From NCBI RefSeq assembly GCF_964186625.1, contig NZ_OZ075108.1:1364001-1428000 (forward strand): a stretch of 64,000 nucleotides of DNA, written 5' to 3'. Positions 37,215-45,860 of the stretch are shown one piece after another. Under the pieces are notes generated by a model. The model worked only from the letters and a program-made list of their open reading frames with translations, had not been told where the DNA came from and did no database searches. How positions within the stretch are numbered: the stretch's first letter is position 1; the number at the start of each line of letters is the position of its first letter. The position numbers and the translations under genes were made by a program. The DNA is from Asticcacaulis sp. MM231. Its GTDB lineage: Bacteria; Pseudomonadota; Alphaproteobacteria; Caulobacterales; Caulobacteraceae.

Positions 37215-38512
37215 GGCGCGGCGTTTCCGAGGCAATCTCTGATTTCTGGCCGGGCGTAAAGGACGACTGGGCCGATAGCTGGTTCTCGCTGCTGTGTGGC
37301 GTCGCGGTGCTTTACGTCTTCTCGCAGGCCTGGCTGGCCCCTCTGTTTGGTTACAGCACCAACCAGGCGTCCTCCGGCGCGATGATCCGCAACTTCTATT
37401 ATCCCTTCTATCTGGCTGGCGCGGCTTTGGCTGCTATCTGCTGGCGGCAGATGTTCAATGCCCTGTGGCGCACGCCGCTGATGCTCACCCTGCTGGCCCT
37501 CTGTGGCCTGTCCTACCTGTGGTCGATCGACCCGAGCGGCACGCTGCGGCGTATGATCGCCCTGATCATGACCATGGTGGCGGGCTATGCGCTGGCGGCG
37601 CGCTTTAGCTGGCAAAAGCTGACCGAGGTGGTGGCATTAGCCTTCACGATCATGATGCTGATGTCGGCCTTTCTGGCGATCTTCCTGCCGCATCTGGGGC
37701 GGATGCAGGAGCTTTTTCCCGGCGCGTGGCGCGGGGTGTGGCTGGAAAAGAACAATCTCGGTTCGTGCATGTCGATCGGCTTTGTGGCGGCGGCCGCGGC
37801 GGCGCTGCACAATCCGCGACGGCGCCTGTTCTGGTGGAGCATGGCGGCGGGGATGGCGGCCCTGACCCTGTTGTCGCAATCCAAGACCTCGCTTCTGTGC
37901 CTGCTGGTGGGCCTGAGCGGCATCGTCTTTATCTATCTGGCGCGGCGCGGGCCGGTGCTCGGCATCCTGCTCACCTGGCTGGCCCTGACCGGATTGCTGG
38001 CGCTGGCGGGCTTCATCATCTATGCGCCCGATCACCTGTTTCTGCTGCTCGGCAAGGACCCGACCCTGACCGGCCGGATCTATATCTGGGATGGCATCGC
38101 GCGGGTGATGGAGGCGCGGCCGATGCTCGGTTATGGCTATGGCGTGGTGTGGACTGACGAGGGCGATTACGCGCCGCTGGCCAAGATCACCGCCGTTGCC
38201 GGTTTTCGCGCCTATCACGCCCATTCGTGCTGGTATGAAATCTGGCTTGGGCTCGGCATGGTCGGGCTGGTGGTGTGGGCGCTGGTGTTCGCCGAGACCT
38301 GCTTTAAGGCGCTGTTTCGCACCTGGCGCGGCGATGGCGGCTATTTCGGCCTGCCGATGCTGGCGATCTACGGCCTGTCGAGCCTGACCGAGAGCATGGC
38401 GCTGAGCTGGAACGACCTGCGCTGGTGCCTGTTCGTCATGGTGCTGGTCAAGATGTCCCTGCCGACAGACGAGGACAGTCGTGATTTCGCCGGCAAACTG
38501 CGCTTAAGATAG
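37211..38512 (+). CDS. hfsC: holdfast polysaccharide polymerase HfsC (O-antigen ligase/Wzy family)
   Basis: 433 aa starting at a TTG that overlaps the hfsB stop (TTGA at 37211-37214), indicating coupled translation. About 11 membrane helices; the Wzy_C/O-antigen-ligase-like region includes GVWLEKNNLGSCMSIG, SQSKTSLL, GKDPTLTGRIYIWDG and the periplasmic loop with AYHAHSCWYEIWLGLG. It should polymerise lipid-linked repeat units on the periplasmic face. Last gene of hfsABC. Confidence 0.87.
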   Translation: MRRGVSEAISDFWPGVKDDWADSWFSLLCGVAVLYVFSQAWLAPLFGYSTNQASSGAMIRNFYYPFYLAGAALAAICWRQMFNALWRTPLMLTLLALCGLSYLWSIDPSGTLRRMIALIMTMVAGYALAARFSWQKLTEVVALAFTIMMLMSAFLAIFLPHLGRMQELFPGAWRGVWLEKNNLGSCMSIGFVAAAAAALHNPRRRLFWWSMAAGMAALTLLSQSKTSLLCLLVGLSGIVFIYLARRGPVLGILLTWLALTGLLALAGFIIYAPDHLFLLLGKDPTLTGRIYIWDGIARVMEARPMLGYGYGVVWTDEGDYAPLAKITAVAGFRAYHAHSCWYEIWLGLGMVGLVVWALVFAETCFKALFRTWRGDGGYFGLPMLAIYGLSSLTESMALSWNDLRWCLFVMVLVKMSLPTDEDSRDFAGKLRLR

Positions 38513-38532
38513 CGGCCATAAGAGGAGACGTC

Positions 38533-38748
38533 ATGGAACCGGTTTACCTGCTGCATCATACCCACAGCCTGGAAGAGGGCCATGAGGACGTCAAGCTTCT
38601 GGGCGTATTCTCGACGCCGGAGCACGCCGAACGGGCCAGGGCGCGGGCGCTGAACCTGCCGGGCTTCAAGGACGCACCGGACGGTTTCAGCATCGACAAG
38701 TACATCATCGACAAGATGGCGTGGACGGCGGGCTACCGGACGATATAG
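38533..38748 (+). CDS. small DUF7336-like protein
   Basis: 71 aa with GAGGAG before the ATG, 20 bp after hfsC and probably co-transcribed. The sequence VYLLHHTHSLEEGHEDVKLLGVFST followed by PEHAERARARALNLPGFKD fits a widespread small domain (DUF7336) of unknown function. Cytosolic. Confidence 0.8.
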   Translation: MEPVYLLHHTHSLEEGHEDVKLLGVFSTPEHAERARARALNLPGFKDAPDGFSIDKYIIDKMAWTAGYRTI

Positions 38749-38902
38749 GGCTCGCTGCCTCGCATTGGTTTCGGTTCTATGACACCACATTCTGTATCGC
38801 ATGGGTTGCTTTTGTGGCTGGAACAGACCGCTATTGTTTAGCGGCGATATTGGTGCATACATACTCTGCAAGATGATCGGATCATGACTTTAGGGGATAT
38901 TC

Positions 38903-40444
38903 ATGCGCGTGTGGGCTTTGTTCGTACTGCTTCTCGGCTTTCCATCCGTATCGGCCGCCGGATCGAACTTTACGCGGCTGAATACGCCAGGCCCGCACGC
39001 GGTTGGGTTGAAGGTGGTCGAGCAATACGACTATGCGCGCAGCTATCGCGGAACCTATGATCCTCTTACCGGCAAGCCTCTGACCGGAGAGCAGGCGCGT
39101 CCGATCCAGACCTTGATCTGGTATCCCGCCAGCAAGGCCATCAAGCAAGCTATGACGGTGGGCGACTATCTCAAAATCTCCGCCAGCGACGATGATTTCG
39201 AGCGCACCGCAGCCGAGCGCGCGGCTCTGGAAAGCAAGTCTGCGGCGGATGCCACCAGCGACCTGTCACCGGAGCGTGCCAAGGCGGAGCTGGCGGCAAT
39301 GATGCAGGCTCATCGTGACGCCACGCCGGCGCCTGGCAAGTTCCCTGTGGTCATTTACGCGCCCAGCTTCAGTGCCAGCGCGATCGAGAATGCCGACCTG
39401 TGCGAATACCTGGCCAGTCACGGATATGTTGTCATCGCCAGCCCCAGCGTCGGCCCGGCATCGCGTGCCATGACGGAAGACCTGGAAGGCGCCGAAACTC
39501 AGGCTGCGGACATCGAGTTTTTGATGGGTTACGCGCATACTCTGCCGCAGGCGGATACAAGCCATGTGGCCGTGGCGGGTTATAGCTGGGGTGGTTTGGC
39601 CAATGTGCTCGCTGCGGCCAAGGACAGCCGCATAAACGCCCTGGTCTCCCTTGATGGTTCGGCCCGCGCTTATCCCAATATCCTCAAGCAGGCGGCCTAT
39701 GTCACCGAAACGCGAAGCACAGCTCCGCTACTCTTTGTCGCGTCTCCGCCAGCCGATTTCGAGGAATTGCCGCCGATAGCTCCCAATTATGAAACCAGCC
39801 CCCTCAATCATATGAAGTACGCGGACGTGTACTTTGTAAAACTGGCGCCGATGGATCACTGGAACTTCAACACGATGTTCGGCCAGCGCCTGCTGGGTGA
39901 AAAGGATTATGGCGAGTACAGCCAGACCGAGCTCTCAACCGCCACGGCCTGGATGGAGACCTACGTCCTGCGATTCCTGAACGCTTACCTTAAGGATGAC
40001 GCCGAAGGCCGGGCCTTCCTTGATCTGCCGGCGGTGAAGACCGGAGCGCCGGCTCACATGCTGACGACCCGCGTGACCCACAGCCAGGGCATGCCGCTCA
40101 CGCGCGTCGCCTTTGCCGCCGAACTTAACCGCCAGGGTTTCGACAAGGCATCGGACGTCTTTAAAAGCTTCAAAACCCGCGATCCGGCGTTTACGTTCAC
40201 CGACGAAGAACTGCTCAATTGGGGACACCAAATGATGGAAAAGGGTGATCTCGTCGCGGCCATCGGGTTGCTGCGTCTGGATACCGAAGTGCATCCCGAT
40301 AAGTGGCTTGCCTTCGACATTTTAGGTGAGGCTTACAGTAAGCACGGAGACAAGGATCTGGCGATTGCCGCTTATCGCCAATCGCTGGTGCTAAAGCCTG
40401 ATAACGCCAATGCGGTCGAGCGCCTGAAGGGCCTTGGTGTGTAA
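38903..40444 (+). CDS. secreted alpha/beta hydrolase with C-terminal TPR repeats
   Basis: 513 aa. Signal peptide 1-19 (PSVSAAG). The hydrolase domain (about 60-350) has GKFPVVIYAPSFSASAIENA as the strand before the oxyanion loop, nucleophile Ser in GYSWGGLAN, and a likely catalytic His in PMDHWNFN. The C-terminal part (about 380-513) contains TPR-like helices (DLVAAIGLLRLDTEVHPDKW, KDLAIAAYRQSLVLKPDNAN). Related proteins are dienelactone-hydrolase-like esterases with lipase or acetyl-esterase activity. The extracytoplasmic location within the holdfast locus is suggestive, but the substrate is unknown. Confidence 0.8.
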   Translation: MRVWALFVLLLGFPSVSAAGSNFTRLNTPGPHAVGLKVVEQYDYARSYRGTYDPLTGKPLTGEQARPIQTLIWYPASKAIKQAMTVGDYLKISASDDDFERTAAERAALESKSAADATSDLSPERAKAELAAMMQAHRDATPAPGKFPVVIYAPSFSASAIENADLCEYLASHGYVVIASPSVGPASRAMTEDLEGAETQAADIEFLMGYAHTLPQADTSHVAVAGYSWGGLANVLAAAKDSRINALVSLDGSARAYPNILKQAAYVTETRSTAPLLFVASPPADFEELPPIAPNYETSPLNHMKYADVYFVKLAPMDHWNFNTMFGQRLLGEKDYGEYSQTELSTATAWMETYVLRFLNAYLKDDAEGRAFLDLPAVKTGAPAHMLTTRVTHSQGMPLTRVAFAAELNRQGFDKASDVFKSFKTRDPAFTFTDEELLNWGHQMMEKGDLVAAIGLLRLDTEVHPDKWLAFDILGEAYSKHGDKDLAIAAYRQSLVLKPDNANAVERLKGLGV

Positions 40445-40481
40445 GGTTACAAAAGACATAGAGCCGCGCTCTTTTGTGACC
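40445..40481 (+). terminator. hairpin after the hydrolase gene
   Basis: Stem GGTTACAAAAGA / TCTTTTGTGACC (one wobble) starting directly after the stop codon; no T tail, so either an intrinsic terminator without U-run or an mRNA-end protector. Confidence 0.5.
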
Positions 40482-40564
40482 TGAACCGGTGCTCTTAATC
40501 GCATCCGCGCCATGCAGTAAATCTTAAACCTGATCCGCTAGGCTTCCGGCTATGGAGACGCCTC

Positions 40565-40750
40565 ATGCAGATTGAGCAATGCCGCAAGATCATCCTTCTG
40601 ACCCGGTTGCGCGAACGCGCACGCCGTCGGATTGAAAGCCATAGCAAGGCTGGCAATGCCGGTGTGGCGCAGATCTATGCCCGTATCGACGCCTGGCTTG
40701 AAGGACAGATGGGGCACGTCATATCCGAGGGACGGCGCGCCTCACGGTGA
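40565..40750 (+). CDS. small basic hypothetical protein
   Basis: 61 aa with GGAG 10 bases upstream. Arg-rich helix (LLTRLRERARRRIESHSKAG) followed by a hydrophobic helix. No family recognised; moderate coding appearance. Confidence 0.4.
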   Translation: MQIEQCRKIILLTRLRERARRRIESHSKAGNAGVAQIYARIDAWLEGQMGHVISEGRRASR

Positions 40751-40940
40751 AGAAGGGTATGACCTTTGCGATGCGCGACCTTTCCGTCACAAGGCTGTGA
40801 GCGCACGCTTATCAGGCGCTGCACGAAAGCGCCGCAAGCCTTAGGGCGTCCTGGGGGTAAATGTCATGACAAATTTCGGCTCGACAGCCCGATGTGGAGG
40901 CGATACATCAGTCAGATTGTATCACGATGAGGGCTCCTGC

Positions 40941-42887
40941 ATGCGTATGTCACTTTCGCTTTTCCGCTCCAGCGCCCTTGTGTGTGTCGGTGCGGCTCTG
41001 GCCTTGTCCGGCGCAGCGCAGGCAGTCCCCCTCAGTTCAGCGCCGGCGATCTTCCCGGCGCCGGCTTCGCTCACACTGACCGGCAGCGAAATCGGGCTTG
41101 GCAAGACCGTGGTGCTGGTGTGCGCCGGTGCGGTCGATGCCGAAACCGAGGCGCTGGTTCGCCGCGTGCTGACCGCCGCCGGTGTCGAGACGATCCGCAC
41201 CGCCACCAAGTTGCCCGCCCGGCTCGATGCCAGCTATGTGGTGATCGGCACGGCTGACGCGGACGTCATCAAGGCCGCCGCCGGGCGCGCAGGCGCGGCG
41301 CTCCCAACCGACAACGAAGGCTATAGCCTGGCCAGCAAGGCCGCGGACGGCAGCGCGCTGATCGTGCTGGCGGGCAAGGACGCGGACGGGCTTTATCACG
41401 CCGCCCACAGCCTGCGTCAGATCGCCAGCGGTGGCCATATCCCCGCCGTCACCATTGCCGATCATCCCGCCATGCCGGTGCGCGGCACGATTGAGGGCTT
41501 TTACGGCAAGCCGTGGTCGATGGCCGAGCGTGCCGAACACATCGAATTTCTCGCCGAACTGAAGGCCAATACCTATATCTACAGCCCGAAGGACGAGGTC
41601 TATGCGCGCGACAAGTGGCGCGAGGCCTATCCGGCGGAAACGCTGAAACAACTGGGCGGACTGGTCGAGGCGGCGAACCGCCACCACATCAATTTCGTCT
41701 ACGCCATCTCGCCGGGGCCTTCGATCTGCTACAGCGATCCGGCCGATCTGGAGGCGATCCGCAGCAAGTTCGCTGCGCTGCGCACTATCGGCGTGCGCAG
41801 CTTCTATGTCGCGCTTGATGATATCGAATATACGAAATGGAACTGTGCCGGGGATGAGGCCGCCTTCGGTCCGTCGAACGAAACGGCGGCGGCGCGGGCG
41901 CAGGCGAAGGTGCTGAACGCCGTGCAGGCTGATCTGGCGAAGGACGGCCACGGATCGCTGATCATGGTGCCGACCGAATATTACAATGCCAGTGTTTCGC
42001 CCTACAAGACGACCCTGGGCAAGGAACTCGACCCACGCGTGGTGATCCAGTGGACCGGCACCGACACCGTGCCGGCGGCGATCTCGGTCGCCGATGCGCG
42101 CAGCGCCACCAAGGCCTTCGGGCGCAAGACCCTGCTGTGGGACAATTATCCGGTCAACGACTACAACGAATTGGCCGGACGCCTGCTGCTGGCGCCCTAT
42201 GCGCGGCGCGCAGCCGGTCTTTCGACCGAACTGGCCGGCATCGTCTCCAACCCGATGAATCAGGAGGTGGCGAGCCGCCCCGCAGTGATGGGGGTGATCG
42301 CCTTTGCCTGGAACGACACCGGCTATGATGCCGAGCGCACCTGGCGTGCCTCCGCGCGCTATCTGGCGGGCGGGGATGCGCAAACGACCGAGGCGCTGCT
42401 GGTCTTCTTCGATACCCAGCATCTGGCCCCGACCTTCGGCAACCAGCCGTGGCAGCCGCAGGCGCCGCGTCTGCGTGCCCTGACCAACCGCGTACGCGAT
42501 GCCCTGGCCACGGACGACTTAACCGAACGCGCCGCCGCGCTGGCGGCTCTGGGGCAGGCGGCGGACGATCTGGCGGCCGCGCCCGACCGCATCCGCGCCG
42601 GCGTGGTCGTGCCCGGTTTTGTGACCGAGGCGCAGCCCTGGCTGGACGCGACTGCGCTGTGGGGGCGTGCCCTGCGCTTGACGGTGGATGGTCTGCGCAC
42701 GGAGGACACAGCGACGGCGTCGCGCCTGTTCGCCGAGGCTAAGCGTCTGGCGGATGAAGCGGCGAAATTCCAGACCATACCCGGCGCGACCCGCCCCATG
42801 GGGCCGATCAAGATTGCCGACGGCGTGCTCGATACCTTCATCCATGATGCGCCGGGACTGGTCTATCTGCCGGCATCGGTGAAGTAG
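40941..42887 (+). CDS. secreted GH84 beta-N-acetylglucosaminidase
   Basis: 648 aa from the ATG at 40941, which opens a signal peptide (SSALVCVGAALALSGAAQA). After an N-terminal GH20b-like domain (about 30-165) comes the GH84 catalytic barrel: RGTIEGFYGKPWS, YSPKDEVYARDKWREAYP, YAISPGPSI. The catalytic Asp pair is in YVALDDIEY, and LWDNYPVNDYNE follows. The family uses substrate-assisted catalysis to remove beta-linked GlcNAc from glycans or glycoproteins (O-GlcNAcase/hyaluronidase type). It is exported, and sits between hfsABC and hfsHGFE, whose product is GlcNAc-containing in Caulobacter. This makes a role in holdfast trimming or recycling possible. Confidence 0.92.
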   Translation: MRMSLSLFRSSALVCVGAALALSGAAQAVPLSSAPAIFPAPASLTLTGSEIGLGKTVVLVCAGAVDAETEALVRRVLTAAGVETIRTATKLPARLDASYVVIGTADADVIKAAAGRAGAALPTDNEGYSLASKAADGSALIVLAGKDADGLYHAAHSLRQIASGGHIPAVTIADHPAMPVRGTIEGFYGKPWSMAERAEHIEFLAELKANTYIYSPKDEVYARDKWREAYPAETLKQLGGLVEAANRHHINFVYAISPGPSICYSDPADLEAIRSKFAALRTIGVRSFYVALDDIEYTKWNCAGDEAAFGPSNETAAARAQAKVLNAVQADLAKDGHGSLIMVPTEYYNASVSPYKTTLGKELDPRVVIQWTGTDTVPAAISVADARSATKAFGRKTLLWDNYPVNDYNELAGRLLLAPYARRAAGLSTELAGIVSNPMNQEVASRPAVMGVIAFAWNDTGYDAERTWRASARYLAGGDAQTTEALLVFFDTQHLAPTFGNQPWQPQAPRLRALTNRVRDALATDDLTERAAALAALGQAADDLAAAPDRIRAGVVVPGFVTEAQPWLDATALWGRALRLTVDGLRTEDTATASRLFAEAKRLADEAAKFQTIPGATRPMGPIKIADGVLDTFIHDAPGLVYLPASVK

Positions 42888-42973
42888 GATGGGTGGATAG
42901 ATTATGCGGATGAGGGCACGATTTTCGGATAGTCGATAAGCATTTATAAAGAAAACGGACGCAAGGTGCGACT

Positions 42974-43445
42974 ATGAAGTTTGCCATGCGTCCGAAATCC
43001 AGACTGAACCTGTTTGTCGATCACTCTCGCAAGATCATCATAGTCCGGCCCATAGGGCCTTTGTCCGCTTCCGAATTTATCGATCAGGTGTTCAAGGCCT
43101 GCGCGAACATTCCAGCGCCCTGGACCTATAGCCGTCTGAACGATTTCCGGCGTTTTGAAACCACGCTGGCGGATGAGCATCTTCATGAGATGGCGACCAG
43201 ATGGGCGGAGATCACGCAGGGGCATGACGATCTCACCCGTGTGGCCCTGGTCAGGCTCGAACTCGTGGAACGAGGTCCGTTTGCCCAATATCTCGCCTTT
43301 GTTTCCGAAGGATACCCTATGCGTGTTCACGGATTATCACGAAGCCATGGGCTGGTTGATGGCCAGCGATTCCGAAGCTTATCTGGAGCATCTGCGCGCC
43401 AATCCGGTTGCACGTCCGGATGATTTTTCCATCCAGATAAGCTGA
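42974..43445 (+). pseudogene. hypothetical protein gene with one-base frameshift
   Basis: The first frame reads well to about 43330 (RKIIIVRPIGPLSASEFIDQ through LVERGPFAQYLAFVSEGYPM), then turns Ser/Arg-rich. The next frame resumes good sequence (VFTDYHEAMGWLMASDSEAY, then LEHLRANPVARPDDFSIQIS) to a TGA at 43443. Adding one T in the GTGTTC at about 43328 restores a protein of about 157 aa. The pattern resembles STAS/SpoIIAA-like small proteins, but I am not certain. Either a sequence error or a recent mutation. Confidence 0.65.
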
Positions 43446-43746
43446 CCCGTGGCGCGGTGGACGCCCTTCATGCGGCAGATCGAGGATGCGTTCGGGCTAC
43501 AAAAATCGTCATGAAACAGAGGGGTGCTGGCATTGTATATTGCACCGCATCATCATAACGTCCGATCGAGTCAGGTAAAAGCGCGCAAGCAGAAATCGCC
43601 GCGTCCGTCGCAGGCAGGTGAGGCCGCGCGTCGACATATATTTTTGATATTATTGCAGAAAATGGAGCATTTTTTTTGGGAGAGCGGTGTCTGATTTTTT
43701 GAAAACGCCACTGTTTAGGTGAGGCTCTCCGGTCTTAATCTTCGGT
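43446..43746. other. intergenic region
   Basis: About 300 bp. 43446-43540 contains remnants without a long frame; 43630-43720 is AT-rich with a T7 tract. A GTG at 43687 opens a short frame (SDFLKTPLFR) that stops at TGA 43720 in the same frame as the following gene, so it may be the broken N-terminus of that gene. Confidence 0.4.
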
Positions 43747-44133
43747 TTGATCGCCTGTTTGCTGCTCGTTTTGAATACTATTATGCAAGGCGTGGGGCTG
43801 GAAAAGCCTGCTCCGGCGAATTGGCATCCACCGGCAGGGTATGAGCTTGCTTATGCGGATAAGAAAAGTCCGGCTTACGGATACAGATGGGTAAAAGGAA
43901 ACCCATCGGATTGCTCGCTGGATGGCGACTGCTGGGTTCTAAACCTTGTGAGTCCAAAAGATTGTTATGGTCTCTCTGTGAACGTGTTACTTTTGGACAA
44001 ATTCGGGAAGACTATGGGGTCAAGGTATCAGAGTGTGGTGTCTGTTAAGGCCGATAAGCCGTCTCAACTGGTATTCCAGTCCTATCCTGATTTCCCTGAG
44101 AGGCTACAGATAAGCGAAGCTTCCTGCCTGTGA
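43747..44133 (+). CDS. hypothetical membrane-anchored or exported protein, start uncertain
   Basis: 128 aa from a TTG at 43747. The N-terminus is hydrophobic (IACLLLVLNTIMQGVGL), followed by WHPPAGYELAYADKKSPAYG and four Cys in the mature part. The same frame extends upstream to a TGA at 43720, just past a GTG-initiated stretch; a single readthrough or base change would give a longer protein with a conventional cytoplasmic tail. Codon use is less GC-biased than in neighbours, suggesting transfer. No family recognised. Confidence 0.5.
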   Translation: MIACLLLVLNTIMQGVGLEKPAPANWHPPAGYELAYADKKSPAYGYRWVKGNPSDCSLDGDCWVLNLVSPKDCYGLSVNVLLLDKFGKTMGSRYQSVVSVKADKPSQLVFQSYPDFPERLQISEASCL

Positions 44134-44153
44134 CGGGACGCGCAGCCGGTTCT

Positions 44154-44936
44154 TTATTCAGGGGCGTAGACCCTCGTTTTTTCTGTGGCGCGGTTTACGC
44201 CCTCGGTGAAGGTGACGCCCTCGAAGCCCATCTCCAGCGCCTTGCTCACCAGTCGGTCGAGCACGTCTGGCGTGCAGCCCCAGCCTGATGGCGGCTCACG
44301 GACATCGTGGGTATAGAGCACGAGCCATGCCTTTTGCGCGGCGGCGCGTTTCAGCCAGGTCATGGCCACCTCTTCGCCGTCCGCGCCTTCGATGCCGACG
44401 GCGGGCGCCTGATTGAGGTCGGTGCCGGTGGTGATCAGGCCGTGGTGCAGGGCCCGCGCGGCCGTGAAGCGGCTTTTCAGGATAGATTTGGCGTGCGGTG
44501 ACACATCGCCGTAAGGATAGGCGAAGGTGGTGGCCGCCGGAAAACCTGAGGCCACGAAAGCTTCGCGATTACGGTCGAGATCGGCGGCGATGAGGGCGGC
44601 GGACGATTGGCCGCAATCGATATGATCATGGGTATGGCAGGCGATTTCGTGCCCCGCGGCGGCCAAACGCCGGATCTCGTCGGCCTGCGCATAGGCGCCG
44701 AGATGGCTCGACTGCCCCATCTGTCCGGCGGAAATGAACCAGGTGCCGCGCAGGCCGTGCTTTTCGAGGATCGCCGCGCCGGTGCCGGCCGCCGAGGTGG
44801 GGGCATCGTCGAACGAGACGGTGAGCAGGGGGCGCGTCAGATCGAACTGCGCCGGACGGGTGTGGACCATGCGCGCCACGCGGCGGCGCAGCTTGCCGTA
44901 AAGCGAACGGTCGGCGCTATAGGGCGTATCTTCCAT
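44154..44936 (-). CDS. hfsH: holdfast polysaccharide deacetylase HfsH
   Basis: 260 aa. NodB-homology (CE4) motifs are present: the catalytic/metal Asp pair in TVSFDDAPTSAAG, the HTHDH metal motif (H[ST]xxH), YPYGDVSP, and a late His in LVLYTHDVREP. HfsH removes N-acetyl groups from the holdfast glycan, needed in Caulobacter for anchoring and adhesion. No signal peptide. It starts 2 bp after the hfsG stop and is the last gene of hfsEFGH. Confidence 0.87.
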   Translation of the reverse strand: MEDTPYSADRSLYGKLRRRVARMVHTRPAQFDLTRPLLTVSFDDAPTSAAGTGAAILEKHGLRGTWFISAGQMGQSSHLGAYAQADEIRRLAAAGHEIACHTHDHIDCGQSSAALIAADLDRNREAFVASGFPAATTFAYPYGDVSPHAKSILKSRFTAARALHHGLITTGTDLNQAPAVGIEGADGEEVAMTWLKRAAAQKAWLVLYTHDVREPPSGWGCTPDVLDRLVSKALEMGFEGVTFTEGVNRATEKTRVYAPE

Positions 44937-44938
44937 GC

Positions 44939-45860
44939 TCAGACCACCTGTGCGTAAAGGGCAGCGCGGTAAAGGCGCAGGGCGAAGGCGCGCAGTTTGA
45001 GCGGCGCCAGCGGTGACAGGCTCACCCCCTTGATCAGAGGGCGGACCACACCGAGCAGCGGCACGCGTTTCAGCAGTTTGGCCGCCTTGTAGCTCGGATA
45101 CTGCGACACTACGGCTTCGTGGCGGGCGATGACGCGGGCGAAATTGCCGACCGATTGCTCATATTTGCGCGCCAAAGTTTCCGGCGTGTCGAGCCCCATA
45201 TGGGTGGCGGTGTTGTCGATATGGCCGACGCCGTAACGGGCGGCGACGCGCATCCCCCATTCGGTATCTTCCCAGCCCCAGCCGGTGAAGCTGGCATCGA
45301 AGCCCTCGGCCTCGAAGACATCGCGGCGCACCAGCAGGTTCGACGTGAAGACGTATTTTTCTGGATGCAGGCGGCGCGTTTCGGCCGACAGGCAGTCGCT
45401 CTGGCCGGCCATCATGCGGTGGACGGCGAAGGCTTTCGTGGCGGGGGCCTGCAACAGCGAGAAGCCGCCAAAGACGACGGCGTTCAGGCCATCGGCCTGA
45501 TCGCGCCAGCGGTCGAGGAAGCATGAGTTCATCCGGCAGCATGTCGGCGTCGAGGAATAGGAAGTACGCGCCGCGCGCCGCCGAGGTCAGGCGGTTGCGG
45601 CCGCGCGCCCGGCCTTCGTTGGCGGGCAGGGTGATCAGTTCGCAGGCCAGGGGGCTCTGGCTGATAAAGGCGCTGACATCGGCGGTGATGTCGGCCATGC
45701 CGGAGCCGTCGTCGATCAGGATGATCTCCAGCGCCTGCGGATCGCGCGTGGTCAGGGCGCGCAGCAGGGGCAGCGGCGACTCCTTGTAGAAGGGGATCAG
45801 CACCGAAAGGCGCGGCGTGACGGTGGTGAAGGCGGCGTTGCGCAAAATGGGCTGTATCAT
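44939..45860 (-). pseudogene. hfsG: holdfast glycosyltransferase HfsG (GT2), frameshifted
   Basis: The N-terminal half (45860 to about 45530) has GT2 features: LSVLIPFYKESPLPLLRALT, IILIDDGSG, NEGRARGRNRL, and the DxD motif in LFLDADMLPDE. Then the frame breaks at about 45521-45535. The next frame continues correctly with SCFLDRWRDQ, VFGGFSLLQAP and GWGWEDTEWG, the C-terminal galactosyltransferase-like block, to the stop at 44939. One base removed near the break gives a protein of about 306 aa. HfsG is essential for holdfast in Caulobacter, so a true frameshift would predict a holdfast-minus cell; a sequence error is equally likely. The start overlaps the hfsF stop by 4 bp. Confidence 0.85.
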
